Below the pieces are notes generated by a model. It had not been told where the DNA came from, made no database searches, and saw only the letters and a list, made by a program, of their open reading frames with translations. The translations under genes and the position numbers were made by a program. Positions 38,563-49,800 of a DNA stretch of 64,000 nt are shown one piece after another (position 1 is the first letter of the stretch; the number at the start of each line of letters is the position of its first letter). The DNA lies in contig OZ022242.1 of the NCBI GenBank assembly GCA_963978895.1, positions 34,994,322 through 35,058,321 of the forward strand. Reading direction: 5' to 3'. The DNA is from Erpobdella octoculata. Taxonomy: Eukaryota; Annelida; Clitellata; Hirudinida; Erpobdellidae.

Positions 38563-39800
38563 GCAGCATCTCGCTATATTTTGCAGATTCAGTTATAATT
38601 TAGACTATGTAAGCCAGATGGAAGTTTACTCATTGAAATTTATAAGAAAAAACAATTAAACATTTTACAGTAATTATTGGTTTTCAAGAAAGTGAGTAAA
38701 ATGTTGTAATCATAAATCAGAACAAAATCAAAATATAGTTTTAAGTTGAGCAACTTGAAACATGAAATTTTTACCTTTATTACAGCAAACGAATATCAGA
38801 TGAATACTTAAAAAAAAACAAATTATTCTCATTAACAGAGCCATGTCTTCTCTTTGTTATACTAAAATAGATATTTTTATTTTATAGGACTGCTTATATA
38901 TCTATAAATTTGACTTTCTCAAGGCTATAATAAAAATTGTGATTAAGTGCAAATTAATTTGAACAGTCAATTTAATTCCAAATTGTTTGTTTCAGGGCTA
39001 TCAAAATGTTATTTTATTAATAAATATCTATAGTGTATTGCCAAATTATAAGAGAGAGTTCGATTTTTCGATTAAACTTATCTATATTTCCTAAAGAGAT
39101 ATATTATATTTGGTTTTAATAAAATCAAACAACATAATAATGAGTTTTGTCGCAAACTTTTAATAACAAACACTTACAAATGTATAAAACATTAAAAAAC
39201 ACACAAAAATTACACTGTTCGCAAAAATTTGGCAACACACTGTATGTAGTGTGCTGGCTGCTAGGCTGCGCAGTATTTATATAAGACTGACGCACAGCAG
39301 CGGTGCGCGCTGCGGATTGGAACTATTTACAGACCAATAGAATTAAAAATTTTCCTGGTTGTACCTAGACAAAATTTGCAGCAAGCTGATTTTTGGATAT
39401 TTTGTTTGTAATACGTTTATGATTCTTCCAGCAAAAATCGGTTGAAATCGTCATTTCGGAAATTGTTTTTAGACGCTTTTTTGAAAGAGATTTACCGTAG
39501 TGAGCGAAAGTGTGTGAAGTTAGCCTCGAGGCCGGCAATGCTAATTAAAAACAAAAATTGCCTGCCCTGGGGCTGTGTTATACATTTCTGGATGGGGTCT
39601 AAAAAATGAAATCGAATGGTATATTTGAATTGTCTTCGGTTCAACAAATAAAAAAGTTATAAGCGAAAAACGACGATTTTCCGCCGAAAATTGCATAAAA
39701 TCAACATTGGCTCTTCTTTGAGAAAATCGAATTTGTTTTAAACTGCTGCCCTGGGTATATCCGAGACGCATGTTTTAAGATAATTCAATATCAAATCCAA
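38563..39800. other. AT-rich DNA leading into an inverted-repeat element
   Basis: A GC-richer patch at about 39230-39330 includes TTTATATAAGACTG, which could be a TATA box. The region 39540-39800 may be the outer part of the element that follows. No exon recognised. Confidence 0.4.
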
Positions 39801-39801
39801 C

Positions 39802-40560
39802 TATATAACTTTCGCATCTCAAAGTTAATAAATAAAAAAGTTATCGAATAAAACGTCGGACCGTATATCAATTTCTTCGAGCAAACCGAAACATAAACAC
39901 GCTGCGATTGGACAATAGAGTCTAGCTCGCTGTGGCTAATTATGCAAAATATTCAAAATATGCAAAGTGGCTACTCGTCAACGCCTCCTGCGTAGTCATT
40001 TTCATTAGAAGACTGGATCGTGGAGAAGATCTGAGTGGTTCTTTTAATCCAGATAGTGAAAGGGAACAGTGGTTAAAAGAAATCCTGCTGGCATCGGACA
40101 ACATGACAAACTATTGTTTGTATTGCGGGAACGGTGGAGAGTGTGCAGGTGTGGACTGGGTGGAGTGCGAAAAGTGTAGAAGGTGGGTTCACCAAAAATG
40201 CACATTTTTAATGTTTTCAAAGGAAGAGTTTAAAACGAAACATTTCACTTGCATGCCATGCTTAGATTTTATTAAATAGTAATTTTTTAACAACATTTTT
40301 CATTAATAAAAATTTGTAATCGTAAACTTCAATAGATTTTCTTAAAAATAAAAAATTTCCCTAAAGTTCGTTAGAATACGCAGGAGGTGTTAACGAGTAG
40401 CACTTTGCATATTTTGCATAATTAGTCACAGTGAGCTAGACTCGATTGTCCAATCGCAGCGTCTGTTTATGTTTCGGTTTGCTCGAAGAAATTGATATAC
40501 GGTCCGACGTTTTATCCGATAACTTTTTTATTTATTAACTTTGAGAAGCGAAAGTTTTAT
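39802..40560. mobile_element. Inverted-repeat element carrying a PHD finger
   Basis: The left arm (about 39802-39996) and right arm (about 40374-40560) are inverted copies of about 190 bp with few mismatches; both contain ACGTCGGACCGTATATCAAT or its complement and CGATTGGACAAT. About 380 bp of unique DNA lies between them. The right arm abuts a truncated EGF exon at 40562-40584, so the element appears to have landed in, or carried off part of, a host exon. Confidence 0.75.
39932..40279 (+). CDS. PHD-finger open frame within the inverted-repeat element
   Basis: The frame begins in the left arm and ends in unique DNA. After FNPDSEREQWLKEIL it reads CLYC, ECEKC, WVHQKC and FTCMPC: eight ligands in the C4-H-C3 order of a PHD zinc finger, a fold that binds histone tails or other proteins. 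Single PHD fingers are often found near the ends of transposase or retroelement proteins. No other domain is visible, so it may be the last exon of a larger transposon gene or a stand-alone accessory protein. The start codon is uncertain. Confidence 0.5.
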   Translation: MANYAKYSKYAKWLLVNASCVVIFIRRLDRGEDLSGSFNPDSEREQWLKEILLASDNMTNYCLYCGNGGECAGVDWVECEKCRRWVHQKCTFLMFSKEEFKTKHFTCMPCLDFIK

Positions 40561-40561
40561 T

Positions 40562-40584
40562 GAAGTTGATTTACATTCATCAAT
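40562..40584 (-). pseudogene. Truncated EGF exon beside the inverted-repeat element
   Basis: On the minus strand TTTTAG|ATATTGATGAATGTAAATC gives DIDECKS, the first residues of the 129-nt EGF exon class seen at 29806, 41132 and 42426. The rest is missing because the inverted-repeat arm starts here. Confidence 0.65.
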
Positions 40585-40757
40585 ATCTAAAAAAACTAAA
40601 ACTCAACTGCAAGCATACATTTTTATTTTAAACAAATAACCAATGAATGACTGAAATGACAAAAACCCAAGTCCTAAAACAGAGTGTACTTTTATTTAAT
40701 TAAGTTCAAAACTCTATAACAGCAATATCAAACGTTTAACTTAAAAATGTTAATAAC

Positions 40758-41132
40758 CTGAACAAATTGAATTGCTACCAAGTATTTCAATGAATCCACT
40801 TTTACAATCGCATTGAAAACTATGAAAACTTCCATACGAGTTCGTACAAATAGTCGAAGACAAATTACAGTTGTGTATTTCGTCATCGCATTCATTAATG
40901 TCTATAAAATTATTGATGTTATAATTATTTTCTCAGAAAGACTTTGCTATGTTTCTATAGAAAACCTTTTTGTTACATATAAAAACAAATTTGGTTGAAA
41001 AACCTGAACAATGATTTCTATTTAGATTTTTAAATCCATGTTTGCAAATACATATAAAACTGCCTTCTGTATTCTCACATGTTGTTGAATCCAGAGCACA
41101 AACAGAATGCATTGATTTACATTCATCAACAT
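40758..41132 (-). CDS. Calcium-binding EGF exon pair (copy 2)
   Basis: Exon 41132-41004 (129 nt, DVDECKSMHSVC and on) followed on the minus strand by 40901-40758 (144 nt, DINECDDEIHNC and on). Each has the DxDEC or DxNEC calcium motif and an EGF Cys pattern with phase 1 ends. The second has a 9-base internal duplication (three extra residues around HSF), so spacing inside the domain is altered. The pair is a paralogue of 29440-29806 and 42062-42426. It probably belongs to the minus-strand SRCR/EGF receptor gene. Confidence 0.7.
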
Positions 41133-42061
41133 CTGAAAGATAATTAAAATTAAAATGCAAGACGTCCATCCATCTTTCTTCTCTTTATCCATCCGTTCAC
41201 TCGTGTTTTTACATGGTTTATATTAACTTGCAACGTTTTTCTGAAAACACCGCGTCTCCTACGATCAACGAAATGCCAAAAATCATAGTGGATATTAAAT
41301 ATTAAGTTTTATTTTTACAACAGTAACTAAACAAATAATAATATCTAAAAAGTGTAATTTAAAATTTTGTAATTTCTTATAATGTGGCTAAATGTCATTA
41401 GGCGTTTATGAACAAACTGTACATAACGGTAAAGAGTCTATTAAGTGAAATTCTTGTTGTTGTCATTAGATTTGATTTATTTCGTTAATAGATTTTTATT
41501 CTTCAATACAAAACATCACAATAAAACAAAAGACATGTCATTTTTTCCAATTTTTATGAACTGATCCAGTTCAGATTTTACTTTTGTTTAACTAGATGTT
41601 TGCGTTCGAGTTTGCAATTTTAATAAATGTTTGTTTATTATTTAAATTTGCCACATCTGGTAATGTTTATTGTAAAAAAACTATAAAAAAACCAACTTGT
41701 AGTTTAACTCATACTCATTTGAAGACATGGTTGTAGATTTTTACAGACTAAAAAAAATCTGAGTACATACCAACAGATCCATTAAGTTTTGGTTAAATGT
41801 TTTGTTAAATGTAATAAATTGTTAGTGTAAACGAATTAAAAGTCTACCATCACATTTTATACTGTTATTTTGTTGTTTTTTTTATAAAACCTTTTTTACG
41901 TTTGCAACTGAAACTTCCAACATGGCTGTTATGTTGTCACACACAGACGATTGTATTAAACCTTTATCAATATTAGTAAGTATAATTAACGCACTCAAAG
42001 TTAAAATAAGAAAAAAATTAAATCAGCATTATCAAATGTTTTTCTTGAAAATGTTTATAAC

Positions 42062-42426
42062 CTGAACAAGTTGAATTGCTACCAAGTATTTTAATAAATC
42101 CACTTTTACAATCGCATTGAAAATTCCCATACGTGTTTGAACATATCGTCGAGGACAAATTACAATTGTGTATTTTTTCGTCACATTCATTGATGTCTTA
42201 AAAATAATTAACTTAACAATTTAAATATCTAAAATGCTTTGTTTTGAAATCATAGAACAGTTTTTGTTACATATAAACACGAATTTAGTTCAACTACCAG
42301 AACAAAAACTTCCATTTAGACCTTTAAACCCATCTTTGCAAATACATGTGTAACTACCTTCTGTGTTTTCACATGTTGTTGAATTCAAATCACAAACAGG
42401 AAACTTAGATTTACATTCATCAATGT
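42062..42426 (-). CDS. Calcium-binding EGF exon pair (copy 3)
   Basis: Exon 42426-42298 (129 nt, DIDECKSKFPVC) and exon 42196-42062 (135 nt, [12 protein letters not shown]), both intact, phase 1 at both ends, splice signals present. Introns around them also match the 29.2-29.9 kb pair, so whole intron-exon blocks were duplicated. Likely upstream exons of the same receptor. Confidence 0.75.
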
Positions 42427-42511
42427 CTGAAAGATAATTAAAATGTAAATGTATGACGTTCATCTTTCCTCATCCCTCTATCTTTCCATCTATCCATCCA
42501 TTCTTATCCAA

Positions 42512-44567
42512 GTTTCGCTGCATTTTTTCGGCTTTTTCTAAGCATAACAAAAGAGGGTGCCGTTAATGTGAAACTTTATTTGAGACAACTGTTCATAGCG
42601 AAATCGTATCATAAAAATAGTATTCCGGCAAATAGTAAAGAAATATTTATATTTGCTATGACGATCTAAGTCTTGTTGCCATCGTCACCGCAGACATTGT
42701 AGAACATTAGCAGACAGTTTTAGAGATTCAGAAAAATAAACATTAAAAAGATTTTTTAGTTTTAGTATCATTTTTCAATAATCAAAACTCAAAACTGAAA
42801 CGAATTGAAAAAAAGATTTCGATGTTTCTGGAAAGTTTTAAAGCTGTGAGAGTGAGAACAAAAGCAAAGAAGATGAAAATTAATGATTTAATCTAAACTG
42901 GAAGAATGTCTGGTTTAATTCCATGCTTAAATCAATTTGTAGAACACAAAGTTAATGCAAAAATAATACGAAATATTACAATTTGATGAATTATATTATG
43001 GTTAAAATTCGTTTTTCATACTCCGGCAAGAGAAAAAAATAAAGTTGACTAATAAATGTTGTATAATTGAGTGAGATTTAAAATATTGTTTTGTACTATC
43101 TTTTAAAAGGGCATTTTTTCAGATTCAACAAATGCCCGGCAGCTGGCTCACCATTTTTAATTTTAAGGCATTATGTGCCCTAAAACCAGCGGGGGGCCCA
43201 GGGCGAAATCTTCGCCAATACCCCTCTATCAATGGCCCTGTCTTCGGAATAGATTACAGTCATAAAGCGGAACCAATGCATTAAAGAATTGTTCTTAAAA
43301 TTGAAGAAGTTCAGACATAACTGAACGAGTAAAACAAACCGCAGAAAGTGTCAGCCAGAAAAAATAGATTAACGTCGATGAAAACTCAATGCTCAGCCTT
43401 TTCGAGATTGCATTTTTTGCTTTTCGCTACAGCTCAGCTGGCATGCTCTCGTTTGAAAGACTCTGAAATTTAGTGGAGGAACATACTGAATAGACAAACG
43501 GACATTTTATAATATTGGCAGCTTGCAGATAAGACCAGCGGTGTATGCCGTGTTTACGATGCCACTGGCAGCCCCGGATTATACTCGCAAACTCCACAAA
43601 TGCACAAAGAATTTTAACTCCCAACCGAAGTCTGTACTCATTTGTCAACCACTCAAGACCTGTTTTACAAGTTAACGATTTACTTAGCCTTTAGAAAAAA
43701 AGTAATTAAAATCACGTTGTGTTTAAGTGACTTCATAATCCTGTCGAACATCACTTGGCGACAGATGTTTTGAAGTCATCGGTCCAAAGATGTGGAATGT
43801 TTTTTTACTAGCAATCAAATTTATCGCATCAAAAACAGAGTTTTGCAAAATGCTGAAAACTCTTTTTACAATTTTTTTAAACATCATTAATAATCAGTAG
43901 TTTTGAAATTTTAAAATACATTAGTTAGTGAAAAATGTGTGAAACTTTTATCAGAAGGTATGGACGTTAAATTAAACTTTTGGAAACATAACATTACATT
44001 AAAATTATTACTTGATTGAGTCGGCTATGTTCTTCTGCAAACTATTGGACTAAAAACAGAGCCGTAAAGAACACAACTGGTCTCATTCTTCCACTCAAAA
44101 CACAATAGACTTTTCGTCATTCAATCAAAGTTAAACATGAAATACAGATTTGTTCTTTGTGGTTATGCTTTTTATTATTAATTGTCATATTTCTGAGAAA
44201 AAAAAACTTTAACTTATTTTTTAAAATTTTATGTACTGTAAGATTGAAGATGGTGAATGTTATGTACATTTTCATGATGTTTAGTTTTTTTTGTCTCAAA
44301 AATCATATTTATCACCACTAAAGTCACAGTTTCAAAACTCATACTTATGTGAATTTCTAATTTGCTTTTCAGTTTGCATTCATATCTGAATTTAATTTTT
44401 GTTTGTCCAGTAAAAAATCGCATTTAGACAAACGTTTTGAATGTTATGTTGTTTTTATCATTTGTGAATGAGATAGATATTTAGACACTTTCACGCTGTT
44501 TTGCACGCATTTGCAGTTTTGTAAACTGATACCTTGTACCATCAGAGGGTATTTTAGCACAGTTCGA
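42512..44567. repeat. Direct repeat C1 flanking the duplicated receptor
   Basis: About 2 kb nearly identical to 52565-54466, same orientation. Its right edge falls within about 10 bp of where duplication copy B starts. It contains no recognised gene; a 73-75 codon minus-strand frame (43427-43648) is shared by both copies but unknown. Confidence 0.85.
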
Positions 44568-44856
44568 ATTTATTCATGCTCCCCTCTGGCTACGTACCAG
44601 AACAAAAAACGATTTTTAATTGATAATTAGAATAATAAAAATCCAAGATTTTAACTATCGGTTTGCCCAGGACATGAGAAAGGCGAGTCTCATTAAGTTA
44701 TAAAAGAGCTGCTTTGACTATAAATATTCACAAGTGATTGGTTTTCGGAGGTATAACAAGCGGATGTTTTCCATCGCAAAGCCACGTTTATGTGGCTTTA
44801 AAATTTGTTTACTTTTCTTGAAACACAGATTTAATTTTCAATTTTTTTTTATTTAG

Positions 44857-45275
44857 TTGGTAACTATCTTTCTGCGTACAACGTACTCTATATTTTTGAA
44901 ATATATATGGGAGTTTTTGCTTCACTACTTTGCATTGGATTAGGTTTGAATGACTACGGTTATAACATGAATACACTCTTGGCATCTTCTTCAGCTTATG
45001 AAGCCATCAAGGATAGGGCGGGTGCGCTAAAACGCCATCGCGATGAGTCAAACCGTCAGCGCGAAGAGAAAGGAGCCAAAAGTACTTCCATTTACACCAG
45101 CTATAGCGTTACATTAGGCACTAAAGGAAAAAATAACGGTTATCGTTTTGTATTGTTACGTTTCAATTTTGAATATATTTGCAAATTATTTGTAAATATT
45201 AAATCGCATTTTAGTACCTGCAAGCTATTTACAGTAATTGAATCTTATATTTCTTTATCAAATTCTGAAGGTTGA
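44857..45275 (+). pseudogene. Orphan membrane/tail exon of the small membrane protein
   Basis: Copy of the exon at 16331. TTTAG acceptor, then one helix (LYIFEIYMGVFASLLCIG) and, without the stop seen in copy A, an in-frame basic tail (SSSAYEAIKDRAGALKRHR and on) to a TGA after SNSEG. The signal peptide and outside-domain exons were not included in the duplication, so no complete gene is visible here. Confidence 0.55.
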
Positions 45276-46853
45276 AGATACAAAGCCGTACGTGATGATG
45301 GATAATTTTATACACTCTTGAAGGCATTACAGGTTTATTAACACTGAACTTTACGAATCGCACTATAATATCAGGAGATGTGAACGTTTCTGTTTACTCT
45401 GAAGACTTAAAATCAATATTTACATTTGTTATTAACTGGTTGCTAAACAAGTTTTCGATATTTAAAAAACTGGAGTTTTAGAAGTTGCCGACAGTTTGGT
45501 TTTGTTTTCATATAAACTGGAATGCTTAACAATTTATTTTGGGAGTAAATTGCGATAGAAATATAAATCCTTGTAACTAGTATAATTTCAAGTTTATTAA
45601 TAGTTTCAACAAATCAACAGCCCGCTGTAATATTAATTCACATTTAATTTTTCATTTGAGGTTGAGAATTGGAGCTTTGAATTCATGTATTTGCTATTTG
45701 CAGACGTTTGAAAACAGTTTAACAAATTTTAAACAAATTTAAACTAAAAATTTTAAATAATTTTCAAGAGATTTAATAAATTTAAAACCTTGGTCTATTT
45801 CAGCATAGATAATTGTGTGTATTGCAAATAGAAAGCTCGTGCTGTTTATGTAAAAGTTGGTAATTGTTAGAGGATGCAAAAGCTAAGAACAGCTGTTCAA
45901 GCTTGACAATTTTCAAAGGGACTTTAGTCTTTAGATGGCCACCAATCACTTATCTAATTTTATATCACTTCTGAGCCCATTTAGGGAACAATCAGTGATA
46001 GTCATTTTCAGGGACCTACCCACACGCCTACGGACGCTGTTGACGCCACAGGATTTGGAACGCTGACTCTTAGGTCTATCCGCCAATAAACCATGGCCAG
46101 CTGAGTATTACCAGGGTCGGGCTTTCTACTGTTTGCATAACTAAATAAAGTAAAGGCACCATGAGAAAACAGTTATAAGCCACTGAAAACAATTTTTAAA
46201 ACCATTAACAGCTATTTAAGCCAGACATTACCTCACTGAATAATGCTACTGATGAAAATGAAGATAGCAATAGTATTTAATTTGTATTTATCTCTAATGA
46301 TGGATCTATTCAAAACAGTTAACTGCCACTTTGAAATGAATGCAAGTTTTTAATTAGCAATTCAGTATCAGAGCCATAGAAGTGATTTATGCAGACAATG
46401 TGTTGCAACAGGAAGTTGCTTGAAACTCCTAACGAAATTAGATAATTGTTATGAAAAATTCTGCAACGACATAAAAACAGTGAATAATTTATTGTATTAC
46501 TAGCAACTAAATTTTTATTAATTCAATTACCTATTAATTACTGACCATTTATTAATAATTAACATTTTTTCACATAAAAACTTTTGTATACAATTACAAT
46601 AATGCTATAAATGAAACCGGAAAAAATTGAAAAACAAAGTTTAGAAAAAAATAGTCCGCGTAATAATTCTTTTTTAGAGATGCCTGTCCTAGATGTGCTC
46701 TATTAAATAATTTAATGTTTTTTTTATTATGTTATTATAGGCTTGCATGTCTCTCAGCATTTATAATTGAAGCAGCTAAAAATCAACTAGAACTATTATT
46801 GACTGAGTTGCTACATTTGAGATTAAAATCTTTTGTAAACTAGAGCAAGCAAA

Positions 46854-49800
46854 ATGAATTTATTTATTATTTTTGTGATGGTAGCATCCACAACCGTATC
46901 TGCTGTTTCAGAAGATAAATTTTATAATTTGTCAGTGAAAACAAAATTGGATAGTTCTGGAATAAGTTATTTAGAAGCAGAACACTATTCGATACCAGGT
47001 AAACACTGGTACGTCCTTCGTTTAAACAAACAGTACAGTGTCCAACTGATAAACATAACTACTTTTAGTGATGAATTTGGTGCATCGTGTAAGTTACCAA
47101 AATTTTCATTATTACATTGTAGTTATTTTTAATTTGGAATGGAAAATATTTCTTAAAATTATTGAATAAACAAAATTTAAAGATTAACAACGTGCAAATG
47201 TTTTAAAATAAAACTAAATATATGATTTTAACTATATTATAATTTTAATTACCAACTTAAAATAAGTAATTGCATTATATTGCAGCTTTTTTTTTATTTA
47301 ACTATCAATATTCAACTTTGAGTTTTTTAAATCTAAAGAAAATTAATCAAAATTGAAATAATAATTCAATTAGTTTTGTTAAATATAACTTTGTTGAATT
47401 ACCGTTAAGCTTTTAAAAAATCCAACTTACTGTTTTTGAAATTTGGTGGGCGTAGGTACGTATTTGACGTTTAAGGAGTTTACATTCTATTAAATTTTCA
47501 GGTTGATGGAACAAAAATTGATTACAATATCAAATAAAATTAGTTAAAATGTTAAAAATTACAATATTTCCGTAAAGAAATAAACTATTTTTAGTTTATT
47601 TAAAGAGAACGATATTTAATTTTTAAATTTAAAAATTAATTTTCCATATAGATTTGAGATTTTCTTACATTTTCAATTTTTACATATTAAGTAAGTATTA
47701 TTTTAAATATTTTAAAAACCGTGGTCAATGTTTTTCTATTTTTACCAATGCTTTTATTAATTCGTCGTCTCTGTTTCTCTGTCTGTTTCAAATCTTGCAA
47801 TCAATTTTTGAGTCACTTCCTGATGATAGATTTTTTTCAAATTTTGCATACATGCTCAAAATAGAAGACAATGCAATATTCAATTATTAGTTTTACAATA
47901 AGTCAATTAATTTAGTTAATTTTAATTAATTTCGATGTTTCGATATAATTAAGATATTTCGACTTTAATATAAAATAAAAGAGTAATATAAGAAAAAATT
48001 GATTGCAAAATTTGTGTTTTAATTACATATAAGAGCATTGGTTTTAAAAATTTGTTTTTAATTTACTTGTATAGACTTAGTTTCATTAAAAAATAATTTG
48101 CAAAAGATCAACGGTTCACTTGTTACAGGTGTGATCAAACATATATATGTCTCAAACACCTTCAGTGGAACATCTGTTGAAAATTACTCTTTGTGTAAAA
48201 CAGTTGAACAGACAATCTCATTTGAAGATCAAATTATCACATTCCACTGTCGTCCAAATACACCACCTGGTCAATTTATTATTATTGAACAAAGCCCTTC
48301 CAGTGTAACTCTTCTAAGTTTTTTGATATACGGAAAAGAAATCGTTTCATCTGGTTAAACACAGTTTGTGCTTCCTTGAAATAATCATTCAGTTTTATTA
48401 AATGCAATGAATTACATTGTGTTACAGATAAATGTAGTAAAGGTTATTTTGGTGAATTCTGTGACAAACAATGCAACTGTAAAGATGAAATAGCATGCGA
48501 TCGAGTAACTGGAGAATGTTTAATTGGGTGTTCACCACTCTGGGAAGGAAAAAATTGCAATACAAGTTGGTTATCAGTTAAAAACATATTTACTACAATT
48601 AGTAATTTCACATTAAATCGTTTCAGTTAAAATTGATTTAAACTCACAACAAATGGGCTGCTTTGAATATAATAGTTTTGTAAAAGAAATCAAAGATGAG
48701 AAGGCAAACATTATGAGCTGTTTCACAACGTGTGGAAATTGTGGATATGATTACGTCTCATTTAAAGTAAATTTTTTATTTTTTACTCTTACTCCACAAC
48801 GTCGCAGTTAGCGTCAAGATTCGAACCATCAACCAAACCTCAGGCAAACGGTTTTACCCACTAGCACCAGCGTTACCGAATTCTTGATTTTTATTTGCAG
48901 AATAATTTTTGTTTATGTGGGAATTCAATAACATTCAACTGTACTGAATATAACGTTTATTCAAGTAAGAATAAAACAATTATTTCACATGAAAATAGTA
49001 AAAGGTGTGTTTCAACAAGTTGTAATTTATTATTTACCAAAGCTTGTCCAAACGGAACATATGGTTACAACTGTACACTCCGATGTAATTGTATCAACGA
49101 TGGTAAATGTCATTACATGAATGGTACGTGTTTACAAGGATGTGCAAATGGATGGATGGGAGAAAGCTGTCATATCAGAAGTTAGAAACATACAATGAGA
49201 ATCTTAATAAAAATTAATAAAATTTCAATCATTTCAACTTTGAATGATTGCTTTAAATTTAAGTTTTCATAATTCAACAAAAACGTCTGCACAGATTGTT
49301 TTGTAAACAATGGAGCTTGTCCAAAAGATGAAGTTTGTAGAAGTTTGGGTGGTTCAACAGGCGACTGTTTCTGTCCGTTCAACTATATAAGGTCCAATAA
49401 TAACTTATGCGTCAGTGAGTAAAGTTCAGGTTTACGTTTTTTGATCCATCGTAATTAAAAAGAAATGATCTTTGCAAAATGAAAACTTTGTCTATTAGAA
49501 GTTTTCAAGTTTTTTAAGTAGTTGCTCGGTAAACTAAGAAATGTTGTTAATTGTTTGTATATTAAAGTGCACGAACCACTGTGTATTAGTTCAATTTGTT
49601 GGCCAGCAAAGCTCATAAAGTATGAAAAGCGATGTCGTCACCACAGAATTTGTTGCTTGCTATTGAGCTTCGGACCAGCGAAAACACATTATCGCCCGGA
49701 TCCCGGACGCATTTTCGCCAATGTCTGACAGTATAAAACAGGGAGACAAATACTATCATCTGATTGGATAGTTGTAAATGACTAGGTCATATACAACCAT

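Noticed and set aside
43427..43648. Gene in repeats C1 and C2 (minus strand, 73-75 codons)
   Set aside because: Its presence in both copies only follows from duplication; no family recognised and no splice context.
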